NCBI GenBank assembly: GCA_018993265.1
Contig: JAGKSW010000027.1
Span: 30,286 to 94,285 of the forward strand
Direction: 5' to 3'
Source: Nostoc sp. TH1S01
GTDB taxonomy: Bacteria > Cyanobacteriota > Cyanobacteriia > Cyanobacteriales > Nostocaceae
DNA length: 64,000 nucleotides
Shown here one piece after another: positions 8,395-17,193 of the stretch (its first letter is position 1; every line of letters begins with the position of its first letter). The position numbers and the translations under genes are program-made. The notes under the pieces were generated by a model. The model ran no database searches. It saw only the letters and a list, made by a program, of their open reading frames with translations, and was not told the origin of the DNA.

Positions 8395-8478
8395 TGACTA
8401 AGTTAAACCCAACATTCTTAAAATTTTGTTGGGTGACTCTGTAACCTGTAACCTGTAACTTGTTAAACAAGAGATTTT

Positions 8479-9492
8479 ATGGAAACGCTGAAATATTTTT
8501 TACCGCAAGTTTGGTTTGTCATTTTAGCTCTATTTTTATTCTTGTACGTGATGCTAGATGGCTTTGATTTGGGAGTGGGAATATTATCTTTGACTTCTTC
8601 TGATGAAGAACGTCGAGGAATTTTGATGACTAGCTTAAGCAATATTTGGGATGCGAATGAAACTTGGTTGGTTTTAATGGGAGGAGGATTATTTGGGGCT
8701 TTTCCTTTGGCTTACGGCACGATTTTAAATGCTTTATATATTCCGATTTTGGTGATGGTATTTGGCTTTATTTTTCGGGGTGTGGCGTTTGAATTTCGAG
8801 AATTATCCAGACGGAAATTATTTTGGAATTTTGCTTTTGGTGCGGGGAGTTTTATCGCTGCACTTGGTCAAGGTTTTGCCCTTGGTGCTGTCCTCAAAGG
8901 GATTAATGTTGATGAGACGGGACATTTTATTGGTAGCACTTGGGATTGGTTAAGTTTGCCATCTGTGTTAGTAGCTTTAACTTTAATTCAAGGATATGTT
9001 TTGATTGGTTCAACTTATCTTGTATGGAAAACGACAGGAGAGTTGCAAGAAACACATTATAAAACTGCGAAAATTGCAGCCTTGACAACATTAATTGGTG
9101 CGATCGCCATTACAATTAGCACACCGATAATTTATGAAAGTGCCAGATATCGTCTATTTCAACAGCCTTTAGTTTATATTTTCACCCTGATTCCCGTTGT
9201 GGGAGTCTGGCTAATTTGGCAACTTTTACAAAGTCTCAACCGCAAAGAAGAACGCGCACCTTTTGTTTGGACAATTCTGTTATTTGTGTTGTCTTTTATT
9301 GGACTGGGATTAATTATCTTTCCCTACATTATCCCGACAACAATCACGATTTACGAAGCATCTGCTGACCCTAGTTCTTTGGTAATTATGATTATTTTTA
9401 TCGGCTTTCTCATCCCGGTGATGTTGTTTTACAACCTCTATCAATATATTGTGTTCCGCGGTAAAGTGACTGGTGGCGGCTACGGGGAATAG
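8479..9492 (+). CDS. cydB: Cytochrome bd-type quinol oxidase subunit II
   Basis: The 337-residue protein has about eight to nine membrane segments and partners CydA to form the quinol oxidase. The N-terminal helix VMLDGFDLGVGIL, followed by NIWDANETWLVLMGGGLFGAFPLAY, is the characteristic CydB/CIO subunit II segment. Length is normal for the family. It is transcribed in the same direction as cydA; whether the intervening repeat allows read-through is not visible. A nested palindromic repeat begins 2 bp after its stop codon. Confidence 0.95.
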   Translation: METLKYFLPQVWFVILALFLFLYVMLDGFDLGVGILSLTSSDEERRGILMTSLSNIWDANETWLVLMGGGLFGAFPLAYGTILNALYIPILVMVFGFIFRGVAFEFRELSRRKLFWNFAFGAGSFIAALGQGFALGAVLKGINVDETGHFIGSTWDWLSLPSVLVALTLIQGYVLIGSTYLVWKTTGELQETHYKTAKIAALTTLIGAIAITISTPIIYESARYRLFQQPLVYIFTLIPVVGVWLIWQLLQSLNRKEERAPFVWTILLFVLSFIGLGLIIFPYIIPTTITIYEASADPSSLVIMIIFIGFLIPVMLFYNLYQYIVFRGKVTGGGYGE

Positions 9493-9494
9493 AT

Positions 9495-9704
9495 AGGGTG
9501 CATCCCAGTTTTTATTTAGCAACTAGAGAATAAATGTCATTGCGAGGAGGAACGACGTAGACACGAAGTGGCTTCTCGAAGAGTAGCAATCCCACAGTCT
9601 TCAATCTTAACAAGTTGATGGGATTGCCACGCTCCACTTCGTTGCGTACCCTTCGGGAAGGCTAACGCCTACGCAATGACAAGCAAAAAAGTGGGATGCT
9701 CCCT
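9495..9704. repeat. Nested MITE-like palindromes between cydB and the methyltransferase gene
   Basis: The outer arms AGGGTGCATCCCAGTTTTT (9495-9513) and AAAAAGTGGGATGCTCCCT (9686-9704) are near-complementary. Nested inside are arms TGTCATTGCG (9535-9544) and CGCAATGACA (9672-9681), and inside those a GCAATCCCA/TGGGATTGC pair. Together they fill the whole gap between the stop codons of two convergent genes. There is no ORF; this looks like one miniature element inside another and could also terminate transcription in both directions. Confidence 0.75.
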
Positions 9705-9707
9705 TAA

Positions 9708-10388
9708 TTAGTGCCTTTGATATTCAATCCGCACTTGCTTAATATCCATTTCCTGTGGATGGTCGCAAAATACGATTTTTTCTACTTGCTGTAATCCGAA
9801 ACTTTCCAACTGTTGCAGTTCTGAGTCTGATAATGGCCAAGGTGGGCCAGATGGTTCCACTTCTGTATCTCGAACACGAGTAATTAGCAAAAGTGTCCCA
9901 TCAGGTGCTACCAGAGACGCAATTGAAGAAATAACCGAAGAACGCACATTTAAAGGTAAAGCTTGAATATTACGACATTCAAACACAAAGTCAAAAGCAA
10001 GATGCCATTCTGTAGGAAGTGCAAACAAATCTGCAACTACATAGTTAACACTCGAATCAGGAAATCGTTGCTGACACCAAGATATTGCTGTAGGAGAAAT
10101 ATCAAAAGCTGTCACTTCAAATTCTAGTTTTGCTAAAGCTTCAGCATCATCTCCCAAACCGCAACCAATAATTAAAGCTTTTTGACCTTTTACTAATGGT
10201 TGATGATTAGCTAACCATGTTTGTAAATAAGGGTGAGGAACCAATTTTGCCCAAGGAATTTGTGTTGCATCACCTTCAGCTTTGGCATACAAAATTTCAA
10301 ACCATGCAGATGGCTGTTCTTTTTCTAAAGCTTCCGTTGCCAATTGTTGAACATAAAGCCGTAAATTTTCAAATTGTTGTTCTTGCAT
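9708..10388 (-). CDS. Class I SAM-dependent methyltransferase
   Basis: Starting at ATG 10386-10388 (MQEQQFENL) the protein has 226 residues; a longer start would add 14 residues not seen as conserved. The SAM-binding glycine loop ALIIGCGLGDDAEAL lies at about residue 75, followed by the acidic FDIS at the end of beta-2 and ADLFALP after. The general layout resembles thiopurine-methyltransferase-like small-molecule methyltransferases. The substrate is unknown. It converges with cydB across the nested repeat and is likely transcribed alone. Confidence 0.8.
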   Translation of the reverse strand: MQEQQFENLRLYVQQLATEALEKEQPSAWFEILYAKAEGDATQIPWAKLVPHPYLQTWLANHQPLVKGQKALIIGCGLGDDAEALAKLEFEVTAFDISPTAISWCQQRFPDSSVNYVVADLFALPTEWHLAFDFVFECRNIQALPLNVRSSVISSIASLVAPDGTLLLITRVRDTEVEPSGPPWPLSDSELQQLESFGLQQVEKIVFCDHPQEMDIKQVRIEYQRH

Positions 10389-10504
10389 AAAATTAATACT
10401 AATAGATTTTTGACAAATCAAATATAGCAATCATAAATCATTTTGCATTCTGACTTCTGACTCCTGAATTCTGCTTATAAAAATTGTTGTTAGCCAAAAA
10501 ATAT

Positions 10505-10792
10505 ATGCCTTACGATATTACTTTGTGTCCCGGAAAAAACTGTCCGATACAAAAAAACTGCTATCGTTTCACGGCTGAAATTATAGGTCGTCAAGATTTT
10601 TTTGTAGAAGCACCTTATAATTTTATGAATAATTGCTGTGAATATTTCATTAGTAACTTCCCTGATGAACAAGCAATTCAGATGAAAGCTTATGAAATTT
10701 GGCAGAAAATGGGTTTTCCCAAGGACAAAGCATTAGAAAATTGGCTGGAAGCTGAGAAGGAACTCATGACGGATAAGAGAAACAGGGTATAG
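10505..10792 (+). CDS. Cys-rich small protein with C-terminal DUF2934-like segment
   Basis: The chosen start is ATG 10505 (MPYDITLCPG), giving 95 residues. The N-terminal half has clustered cysteines (CPGKNCPIQKNC, then NNCCEYF), suggesting a metal site. The C-terminal part, AYEIWQKMGFPKDKALENWLEAEKEL, fits the short DUF2934 pattern, a helical motif of unknown role. Its neighbours give no functional clue. Confidence 0.65.
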   Translation: MPYDITLCPGKNCPIQKNCYRFTAEIIGRQDFFVEAPYNFMNNCCEYFISNFPDEQAIQMKAYEIWQKMGFPKDKALENWLEAEKELMTDKRNRV

Positions 10793-10955
10793 GGTTGAAA
10801 GGGTATGGGGTCTAAGGGTTTTGGATACATACACACCTATACTCCTTCACCCTAAATATATAAGAGTCGTATCCCAGCGATCGCTTCACCTCACCTTACT
10901 CAACTACAATATATATAGACTTTGTTGCGAATTGTATAGTTAGGGATTGGCTGTC

Positions 10956-11975
10956 ATGGCTCCCGCCGTTTTAATTCAAAATCTGCAAAAGTGCTACGGT
11001 ACTGTTGAAGCCGTCAAAGACGTTTCTTTTGAGGTGGAACCAGGAGAAATTTTTGGTTTACTTGGCCCCAACGGTGCAGGTAAAACTACGACTCTGCGTG
11101 CTTTGTGTACCCTCACAACTCCCGATGCAGGCAAAATCGAAGTATCGGGTGTGTCTGTGTTGGATAACCCCAGACTAGCCAGACAAAAACTCGGTTATGT
11201 AGCGCAGGAAGTCGCTATCGATAAAGTGTTAACCGGAAGAGAATTGCTGCAATTGCAAGCGGCGCTTTATCATCTCCCTGGCGCGGTAGCAAAACAGCGA
11301 ATTCAAACAGTTTTAGATTTACTGAGTTTGCAAGAATATGCTGATAAAAAGACAGGAACTTATTCCGGCGGTTTACGCAAACGGCTTGACTTAGCGGCTG
11401 GGCTACTCCATGCACCGGATGTCTTAGTTTTAGACGAACCCACAGTTGGACTGGACATCGAAAGCCGTTTTGTTGTCTGGGAGTTTTTACGGAAGTTACG
11501 GGCTTCAGGCACTACTGTATTAATTACCAGCCATTATTTAGAAGAGATTGACGCACTCGCCGATCGCGTGGCTATTATTGACCGTGGGATTGTGATTGCC
11601 ACAGGCACACCCTCACAATTAAAGGATAGGGTAGGAGGCGATCGCATTACCTTACGCATCCGGGAATTTTCACCCCTTGAGGAAGCCGAAACAGCCAAAA
11701 ACCTCTTACAAGCTTTGCCTTTCGTCCAAGAAATCATCATCAACAGCGCCCAAGGTAATTCCCTCAACTTGGTAGTCACACCGCAAAGTGATGCCTTAAT
11801 TACCATTCAGCAAACGCTGAATCATGCCAGCTTACCAATTTTCGGCATCGCCCAATCTCGCCCCAGCCTCGATGATGTCTACCTCGCCGCCACCGGACGC
11901 ACCTTAATGGATGCAGAACTAGCCGCAGTCGCTAACCGTGATCCGAAAGCAGAAAAGAAGCAAAATATGAGATAG
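10956..11975 (+). CDS. ABC transporter ATP-binding protein (DrrA/ABC-2 type)
   Basis: From ATG 10956 (MAPAVLIQNL) the protein has 339 residues; the earlier TTG would add three. Walker A is GPNGAGKTT, the signature is YSGGLRKRLDLA, and Walker B is VLVLDEPTVGLD followed by the switch His in ITSHY. The C-terminal 100 residues are the extension found in daunorubicin-resistance-type exporters. With the permease encoded 99 bp downstream it should form an ABC-2 exporter; the cargo cannot be read from sequence. Heptad repeats separate the two genes. Confidence 0.9.
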   Translation: MAPAVLIQNLQKCYGTVEAVKDVSFEVEPGEIFGLLGPNGAGKTTTLRALCTLTTPDAGKIEVSGVSVLDNPRLARQKLGYVAQEVAIDKVLTGRELLQLQAALYHLPGAVAKQRIQTVLDLLSLQEYADKKTGTYSGGLRKRLDLAAGLLHAPDVLVLDEPTVGLDIESRFVVWEFLRKLRASGTTVLITSHYLEEIDALADRVAIIDRGIVIATGTPSQLKDRVGGDRITLRIREFSPLEEAETAKNLLQALPFVQEIIINSAQGNSLNLVVTPQSDALITIQQTLNHASLPIFGIAQSRPSLDDVYLAATGRTLMDAELAAVANRDPKAEKKQNMR

Positions 11976-11981
11976 AAATTC

Positions 11982-12073
11982 TGAAGTCTGAAGTCTGAAG
12001 TCTGAAAATTAAATTCACACTTCACGCTTCATACTTCAAACTTCATACTTCACACTTAATACTTCATACTTCC
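11982..12073. repeat. STRR heptad tracts running up to the permease start codon
   Basis: Three TGAAGTC units at 11982-12002 are followed by eight TACTTCA-type units at 12018-12073. The second tract stops one base before the ATG of the permease gene, so the region expected to hold its ribosome-binding site is made only of repeat units and shows no AGGAG-like sequence. Confidence 0.85.
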
Positions 12074-12074
12074 T

Positions 12075-12953
12075 ATGAGTGTAACTCCTAAATCTGATGT
12101 AAATTGGCAGCAACTAGCTTCACCTGCGGATGCTGCACCTAATTTTTTTGGTGAATTAGTCCAAGAGACGCTGGCTTTAACTCGTCGCTTGTTTATTCAA
12201 CTCCAACGCCGTCCCTCTACATTATTGGCGGGAATTGTTCAGCCTGTGATGTGGCTGGTGTTATTTGGTGCTTTATTCCAAAACGCACCCAAGGGCTTAT
12301 TTGGTAGTACGACAAATTACGGTCAATTTTTAGCTGCTGGGGTAATTGTTTTTACCGCCTTTGCTGGAGCATTAAATGCCGGATTACCTGTGATGTTTGA
12401 CCGTGAATTTGGCTTTTTGAATCGTTTATTAGTTGCGCCTCTAGCATCGCGGTTTTCCATTGTCTTTGCTTCCGCCATCTTTATTATTAGCCAAAGCTTG
12501 CTGCAAGCAGCCGTAATTGTCGGCGCAGCAGCCTTTTTAGGTGCAGGGATACCAGATGCCGCAGGCTTGGGTGCGATCGCTCTCATCGTCTTCCTCTTAG
12601 CTTTGGGTGTAACTGCAATTTCCCTTGGTTTAGCTTTTGCTTTACCTGGACACATTGAATTAATTGCTGTAATATTCGTTACTAACTTGCCTTTATTATT
12701 TGCCAGCACCGCTTTAGCACCATTATCTTTCATGCCGAAGTGGTTACAAGTTGTCGCCACCCTCAACCCTCTCAGCTATGCAATTGAGCCTATCCGCTAT
12801 CTCTATCTGCATCAAGAATGGGGACTGAGTAGTGTTGTCATGCAAGCACCTTGGGGTGATATTACCTTTGGCGGTGCTTTGTTAATTTTGTTGGGCTTTG
12901 CTGTTGTCGCCTTATTCAGCATTCAGCCCCAATTACGCAAAACTCTTGCTTAA
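12075..12953 (+). CDS. ABC-2 type transporter permease
   Basis: The 292-residue membrane protein has a cytoplasmic N-terminal stretch of about 50 residues, then six hydrophobic segments beginning at about residue 55 (GIVQPVMWLVLFGALFQ), as in ABC-2 permeases. The LNPLSYAIEPIRYLYL segment near residue 230 is typical of DrrB-like proteins. It pairs with the ATPase immediately upstream. The start has no visible Shine-Dalgarno sequence because heptad repeats reach it. The substrate may be a lipid or drug-like molecule, which is inference only. Confidence 0.9.
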   Translation: MSVTPKSDVNWQQLASPADAAPNFFGELVQETLALTRRLFIQLQRRPSTLLAGIVQPVMWLVLFGALFQNAPKGLFGSTTNYGQFLAAGVIVFTAFAGALNAGLPVMFDREFGFLNRLLVAPLASRFSIVFASAIFIISQSLLQAAVIVGAAAFLGAGIPDAAGLGAIALIVFLLALGVTAISLGLAFALPGHIELIAVIFVTNLPLLFASTALAPLSFMPKWLQVVATLNPLSYAIEPIRYLYLHQEWGLSSVVMQAPWGDITFGGALLILLGFAVVALFSIQPQLRKTLA

Positions 12954-12996
12954 GATAAAAGCATGGTGTCGTTGGAGCGTATTAGAGAAGAATCTC

Positions 12997-13407
12997 ATGC
13001 ACAAATCATTTTTATCAGTTAAAAGCTTCTGTGTGGCTACATTGGCAGGAATTGGCTTTGCTTCCTTCCTCTCAGCACAACCAAGTTTGGCTCAACTTAA
13101 TACAATTGATACCTATCCTGCCGATAATTCTCAAGATAATACCAACCCATTTTCGCCTAATTCCGGTAACTTGAATCCCCTGGATTTAATTCATCGCGCT
13201 CAATTTGGCAGTTTCAACTGGAATACTCAACAAAAAGACGAAGAATTAAATTCAGCAGTGGCTGATTTAAACAGAAAGCGAGCTGCACTGAAACAAAATC
13301 CCAATCAACCCGTAAATAACACTGCTGGACAAGCGGTTCCTGGTTTACCTGCTATCACATCTCCCAGTGTGGTTTCTCCCGTGCAAATTGTTCCACCACA
13401 AAACTGA
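12997..13407 (+). CDS. Small secreted protein, function unknown
   Basis: Starting at ATG 12997 (MHKSFLSVKS) the product has 136 residues and a clear signal peptide ending in AQPSLA|Q at about residue 33. The mature part is rich in Asn, Gln, Pro and Ser and has no domain I recognise; NPLDLIHRAQFG near the middle is the most structured segment. It begins 44 bp after the permease and may be read from the same transcript. Confidence 0.65.
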   Translation: MHKSFLSVKSFCVATLAGIGFASFLSAQPSLAQLNTIDTYPADNSQDNTNPFSPNSGNLNPLDLIHRAQFGSFNWNTQQKDEELNSAVADLNRKRAALKQNPNQPVNNTAGQAVPGLPAITSPSVVSPVQIVPPQN

Positions 13408-13420
13408 ATCAAATTCAAAA

Positions 13421-13498
13421 ACCTCACCTTGTCTGTAAATCCTTAACTGAAGCTAGGTTTGGTAGTCAGCGAAAGGACATTATGACAAAAGGTGAGGT
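13421..13498. repeat. Inverted repeat between convergent genes
   Basis: ACCTCACCTT (13421-13430) has a perfect complement AAGGTGAGGT (13489-13498) 58 bp away. It lies between the stop codons of the secreted-protein gene and the peroxiredoxin gene and could end transcription from both sides. Confidence 0.45.
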
Positions 13499-13534
13499 CA
13501 ATTAATTTTGGATTTTAGATTTTGGATTGATCAA

Positions 13535-13972
13535 TTACAGACCCAGTGCCGCTAAAATATCGCTGGCATGGTTAGATGTATTCACGTTGGCATCAACATG
13601 AACAATTTTGCCATTGGGGTCGATGACGTAGGTGACACGCTTGGCGTAACCACCACCATCAACATCGTAAGCTTGAATCAGAGTTTTTTCGGTATCCGCT
13701 AGTAGGGGAAAGTTTAAATTAAATTTTTGGGTAAAGGCTTGATGCGACACTTCATCATCGGCACTCACACCCAAAACAACTATATCTTTACCTTGATATT
13801 GCTCTTGAGCATCGCGGAAGCTACACGCTTGTTTGGTGCAGCCTGGAGTGTCATCTTTGGGATAAAAATACAAAACAACTGTCTTACCAGCAAAATCAGA
13901 CAATGAGACAGTGTTGCCATTAGTATCTTTGACGGTAAATGCAGGTGCATCCGTACCAACTGCTAGAGGCAT
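13535..13972 (-). CDS. Peroxiredoxin Q / bacterioferritin comigratory protein
   Basis: The 145-residue thioredoxin-fold protein reduces hydrogen peroxide and organic hydroperoxides. PKDDTPGCTKQAC carries the peroxidatic Cys45 and the resolving Cys50 five residues later, the arrangement of the PrxQ/BCP class, which forms an intramolecular disulfide and is recycled by thioredoxin. There is no signal peptide, so it acts in the cytosol. It is monocistronic. Redox regulation is plausible but no operator is seen. Confidence 0.92.
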   Translation of the reverse strand: MPLAVGTDAPAFTVKDTNGNTVSLSDFAGKTVVLYFYPKDDTPGCTKQACSFRDAQEQYQGKDIVVLGVSADDEVSHQAFTQKFNLNFPLLADTEKTLIQAYDVDGGGYAKRVTYVIDPNGKIVHVDANVNTSNHASDILAALGL

Positions 13973-14149
13973 AGTGAACCTTTCCTGTTTCAGTTTGTTG
14001 ATGACTTTGAAATTTTACAATAATTTACAATGATTAAATGAATTACTGAAAAAACAGAGTAGGTACTAAATTTTAAAGAGTTTGTCTGTAAGTAAATAAC
14101 TGGTACTCTAAAATACTTAAATTTTCGTCAAATTACACAACATACTCCA

Positions 14150-14554
14150 ATGGCTACCCTTGATTCATCAACTTCAAAATCTTTCTCTTACCCTTCTACC
14201 ACAGTAGAAAGAGCCGAGCGATCGCTGATTTGTTCTCCTTTCACTGTTGGTTTATTTACAGCCATGCGGAACCAGAGTGTACCATTAAATGCGATCGCCC
14301 TAGAAAATGGCATCAAAAACAGCTATACACAGCGTCCCTTATCAGAATTGGCTTGTTACAATGCTTTGGACTGGTTAATCCAAGTCGGTGTACTGCGGCG
14401 CGAAGTTGATGGCCAAGGAATTACCGATAGTTTTCGCCTTACACCATTAGGTCATCAATTAATTGAAAAATATCAGGGACAAAATTTTCCGACCCCTTCC
14501 TGGCGAGATTCCCTGTACAATACCTCCATCCGTTGGTTGAGACTACCTTTTTAG
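14150..14554 (+). CDS. Conserved cyanobacterial protein, winged-helix-like
   Basis: The 134-residue protein has a Ser/Thr-rich start, then a segment (residues 25-110) whose helix pattern and final LRREVDGQGITDSFRLTPLGHQLIEKY look like a winged helix with a wing strand. I recall this type as the Npun_F0494 family, found only in cyanobacteria; that name is from memory and unconfirmed. It has no membrane segment or catalytic motif. It may bind DNA, which is inference. Confidence 0.6.
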   Translation: MATLDSSTSKSFSYPSTTVERAERSLICSPFTVGLFTAMRNQSVPLNAIALENGIKNSYTQRPLSELACYNALDWLIQVGVLRREVDGQGITDSFRLTPLGHQLIEKYQGQNFPTPSWRDSLYNTSIRWLRLPF

Positions 14555-14830
14555 AATTAAAAATCTCAAAGTTAATATTAGGTTACAAAAGGGAACAATA
14601 TATCTACGGAAGCATCAAGCCCAATATAAATTCTTCATCAACATCTGACAGCTTTGCTCAGATTTTGATGAGAGTTAGATAAATCACATTGAAGTAGCTT
14701 GGGTGTGGAGATTTTTCCTACCTAGAGCTTTGATTGCTTCTTAGCGTATAACTGTTGATGAGCGGATGTGATATGATTACCCGTTCATAACTAGATATTT
14801 CACCCTTTTATTAAAAATCACACATTAAGT

Positions 14831-16306
14831 ATGAAAGCAATTATGGTAGTGGGAACAACATCCCACGCAGGGAAATCACTCTTAACTACGGCTATTTGCC
14901 GTTTGCTATCACGTCGTGGTTGGCGAGTGGCTCCCTTTAAAGGACAAAATATGGCTTTAAATGCTTATGTTACTGCCAATGGGGGAGAAATTGGTTATGC
15001 ACAGGCGGTACAAGCTTGGGCTTCTGGGGTGGTTCCTTGGGTAGAAATGAATCCCATTTTACTTAAGCCTCAAGGTGATATGACCTCCCAGGTAATTGTC
15101 AAAGGTAGACCAGTTGGGAGAGTTAAAGCAGCCGATTACTACGAGCAATTTTTCGACCTTGGTTGGCGAGCGATAGAAGAATCTCTACAACATCTATCCA
15201 CAGAATTTGACATGCTGGTTTGCGAAGGTGCAGGGAGTCCAGCAGAAATTAACCTGAAGCACCGCGACTTAACAAATATGCGGGTAGCTAAGTATTTAAA
15301 TGCACCGACAATCTTGGTAGTTGATATTGACCGTGGCGGTGCTTTTGCCCATGTGGTAGGAACTTTAGAGTTACTTGACCCCGATGAACGAGATTTGATT
15401 AAAGGTATTGTAATTAACAAGTTCCGTGGGCAGCGATCGCTCTTAGATTCGGGCATACAATGGCTAGAAGAACGCACTAAAAAACCCGTAATTGGTGTTT
15501 TGCCCTATTTTCAAGAACTCTTTCCCGCAGAAGACTCCCTGGATTTATTAGATCGCAAATCACACAAAGCTCAAGCTGATCTGAATATAGTTGTGATTCG
15601 CTTACCCAGAATTGCCAACTTTACCGATTTTGACCCCTTAGAATCAGAACCATCTGTTTCCGTTAGATATCTCAGTCCAAAACAAGATTTGGGACATCCA
15701 GATGCGGTAATTATCCCTGGCACAAAAACAACCATTGCCGACTTAATTTTATTGCAGAAAAGCGGTATGGCAGAAGCAATTCAAAATTATGCTGCTTCTG
15801 GTGGCACAGTTTTAGGGATTTGCGGTGGTTATCAAATCTTAGGACAAATCATTGCTGACCCCGAAGGTATAGAAGGTCAAGCAGGTAGATTTCAGGGTTT
15901 GAATTTATTACCCATCAGAACCGTAATTACCGGACAAAAAATTGCTCGTCAACGCCAAGTTAGCTCAAATTATCCCCAGATGGGCTTGCCGGTCACAGGC
16001 TTTGAAATTCATCAAGGGCGATCGCGTATCGAACAACCACCCGATAGTCAAGCGTATCAACCCCTATTTGATGATGTTAACCTAGGGTTGGTGGATAGCT
16101 GTCAATCAGTTTGGGGGACTTATCTGCACGGACTGTTTGACAATGGCCCTTGGCGACGTGCTTGGTTAAATCGCCTGCGTCAACAGCGTGGTTTGAAATC
16201 CTTGCCCACAGGTGTCGCCAACTACCGAGAACAGCGAGAGCAAATCTTAGACTCGCTAGCTACAGAAGTAGAACGCCATTTAGACTTAACACCATTTTTG
16301 TCGTAG
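14831..16306 (+). CDS. cobQ: Cobyric acid synthase (glutamine-hydrolysing)
   Basis: The 491-residue cytosolic enzyme amidates four side chains of adenosylcobyrinic acid a,c-diamide in cobamide synthesis. The N-terminal half is an ATP-dependent synthetase domain with P-loop-like GTTSHAGKS at residue 8 and the conserved KGQNMALNAYVT. The C-terminal glutamine amidotransferase domain has the nucleophile Cys331 in GICGGYQ and His433 in TYLHGLF. Length is normal. A ferredoxin gene begins 18 bp after its stop. I looked for a cobalamin riboswitch in the 276-bp leader and found none. Confidence 0.95.
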   Translation: MKAIMVVGTTSHAGKSLLTTAICRLLSRRGWRVAPFKGQNMALNAYVTANGGEIGYAQAVQAWASGVVPWVEMNPILLKPQGDMTSQVIVKGRPVGRVKAADYYEQFFDLGWRAIEESLQHLSTEFDMLVCEGAGSPAEINLKHRDLTNMRVAKYLNAPTILVVDIDRGGAFAHVVGTLELLDPDERDLIKGIVINKFRGQRSLLDSGIQWLEERTKKPVIGVLPYFQELFPAEDSLDLLDRKSHKAQADLNIVVIRLPRIANFTDFDPLESEPSVSVRYLSPKQDLGHPDAVIIPGTKTTIADLILLQKSGMAEAIQNYAASGGTVLGICGGYQILGQIIADPEGIEGQAGRFQGLNLLPIRTVITGQKIARQRQVSSNYPQMGLPVTGFEIHQGRSRIEQPPDSQAYQPLFDDVNLGLVDSCQSVWGTYLHGLFDNGPWRRAWLNRLRQQRGLKSLPTGVANYREQREQILDSLATEVERHLDLTPFLS

Positions 16307-16324
16307 TCGTTAGCCGAAAATTTC

Positions 16325-16564
16325 ATGAGTGTTAGCGTTCGATTTTTGCCAGATGATGTTGCCATCAATGCCGAAGTGGGAGAAGCACTCCTGGATGTAG
16401 CAGAACGTGCAGGAGTGTTTATCCCCACTGGTTGCCTTATGGGTTCATGTCACGCCTGTACAGTAGAACTTGCAGATGGCGAGGTCATCCGTGCTTGCCT
16501 TTCCGCAGTCCCGCCAACCGATGAAGAGTTGACGATACATTTGTTTAGTGACCCAACTTGGTAG
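16325..16564 (+). CDS. [2Fe-2S] ferredoxin, plant type
   Basis: The 79-residue protein has cluster ligands Cys37, Cys42 and Cys45 (CLMGSCHAC) and a fourth Cys at about 58 (IRACLS). This is the CX4CX2CXnC pattern of plant-type ferredoxins. It is shorter than photosynthetic PetF and lacks the typical acidic N-terminal half, so it probably serves a biosynthetic enzyme and not photosystem I. Being 18 bp from cobQ it is very likely co-transcribed; a role in corrin chemistry is suggestive only. Confidence 0.85.
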   Translation: MSVSVRFLPDDVAINAEVGEALLDVAERAGVFIPTGCLMGSCHACTVELADGEVIRACLSAVPPTDEELTIHLFSDPTW

Positions 16565-16627
16565 TTTTTGAATATTTCAAGATTTAGATAGATTGGCATT
16601 TAGTTAAGTTAATTTAAATTTAAAGAA

Positions 16628-16840
16628 ATGCCTAAAAAAATTAGAGAGCTTAAGCAAATGCTCCGCCAAGTTGGTTTTACTGAACTACCAGGAAAAGGAA
16701 GTCATACTAACTGGGTACATCCTTTGTATGCTGGAAAAATTACTATTTCTGGCAAAGATGGGGCAGATGCTAAATGCTACCAAGAAAAAGAAGTTAAACA
16801 GGCAATCGAGGCAGTAGAAGGTAATACGCAAAATGAGTAA
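16628..16840 (+). CDS. hicA: HicA-type toxin
   Basis: The 70-residue protein has the HicA double-stranded RNA-binding-like layout: KIRELKQMLRQVGF, then GKGSHTNWVHP with the catalytic His, and a basic, short C-terminus. HicA toxins cleave mRNA and are held inactive by HicB. Its last 8 bp overlap the start of the HicB-like gene, the usual toxin-first arrangement. Confidence 0.85.
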   Translation: MPKKIRELKQMLRQVGFTELPGKGSHTNWVHPLYAGKITISGKDGADAKCYQEKEVKQAIEAVEGNTQNE

Positions 16841-17051
16841 GCTTAAGTACCAAATGATAATTCAGTGGTCTGAAGAGGATGATTGCTTCTTGGTAGCATT
16901 TCCTGATTTTCCCGGACAGCGTTGGCGGACTCATGGGGATACTTACGAGTCAGCTGTAGCTAATGGAATTGAAGCCCTAGAATCTTTGATTATTGCTTAT
17001 GAAGCTGAGGGTGAACCCCTTCCAGAACCAACAGTTTTTAACGCTGCTTAA
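16833..17051 (+). CDS. hicB: HicB-type antitoxin
   Basis: This 72-residue protein carries the HicB fold signature: a strand with WSEEDDCFLVAFPDFPG and then the THGDTYESAVANGIEALE helix. It ends shortly after, lacking a C-terminal DNA-binding helix-turn-helix or ribbon domain, so autoregulation may be weak or carried out by other proteins. It neutralises the HicA toxin encoded upstream. A strong hairpin with a T run follows. Confidence 0.85.
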   Translation: MSKLKYQMIIQWSEEDDCFLVAFPDFPGQRWRTHGDTYESAVANGIEALESLIIAYEAEGEPLPEPTVFNAA

Positions 17052-17071
17052 TTTATGTTATTTAGAACCCT

Positions 17072-17110
17072 TGTAGAGACGTAGTACTGCTACGTCTCTA
17101 CATTTTTTTT
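17072..17110 (+). terminator. Rho-independent terminator after hicAB
   Basis: TGTAGAGACGTAG (17072-17084) and CTACGTCTCTACA (17090-17102) form a perfect 13-bp stem with a 5-nt loop, followed by eight T. It lies 20 bp after the hicB stop codon. The stem sequence is also a common Nostoc repeat type. Confidence 0.9.
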
Positions 17111-17193
17111 GGAGATGTCTGTTTTTCTGCCTTCCATAGAGTTAGTTGTAGGCAATTCTATAGCGTTTAGCTATTAGATGAGGAGATAAACTT

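Noticed and set aside
14555..14830. Cobalamin riboswitch upstream of cobQ
   Set aside because: No GCCACTG B12 box or associated conserved helices were found in the 276-bp leader.
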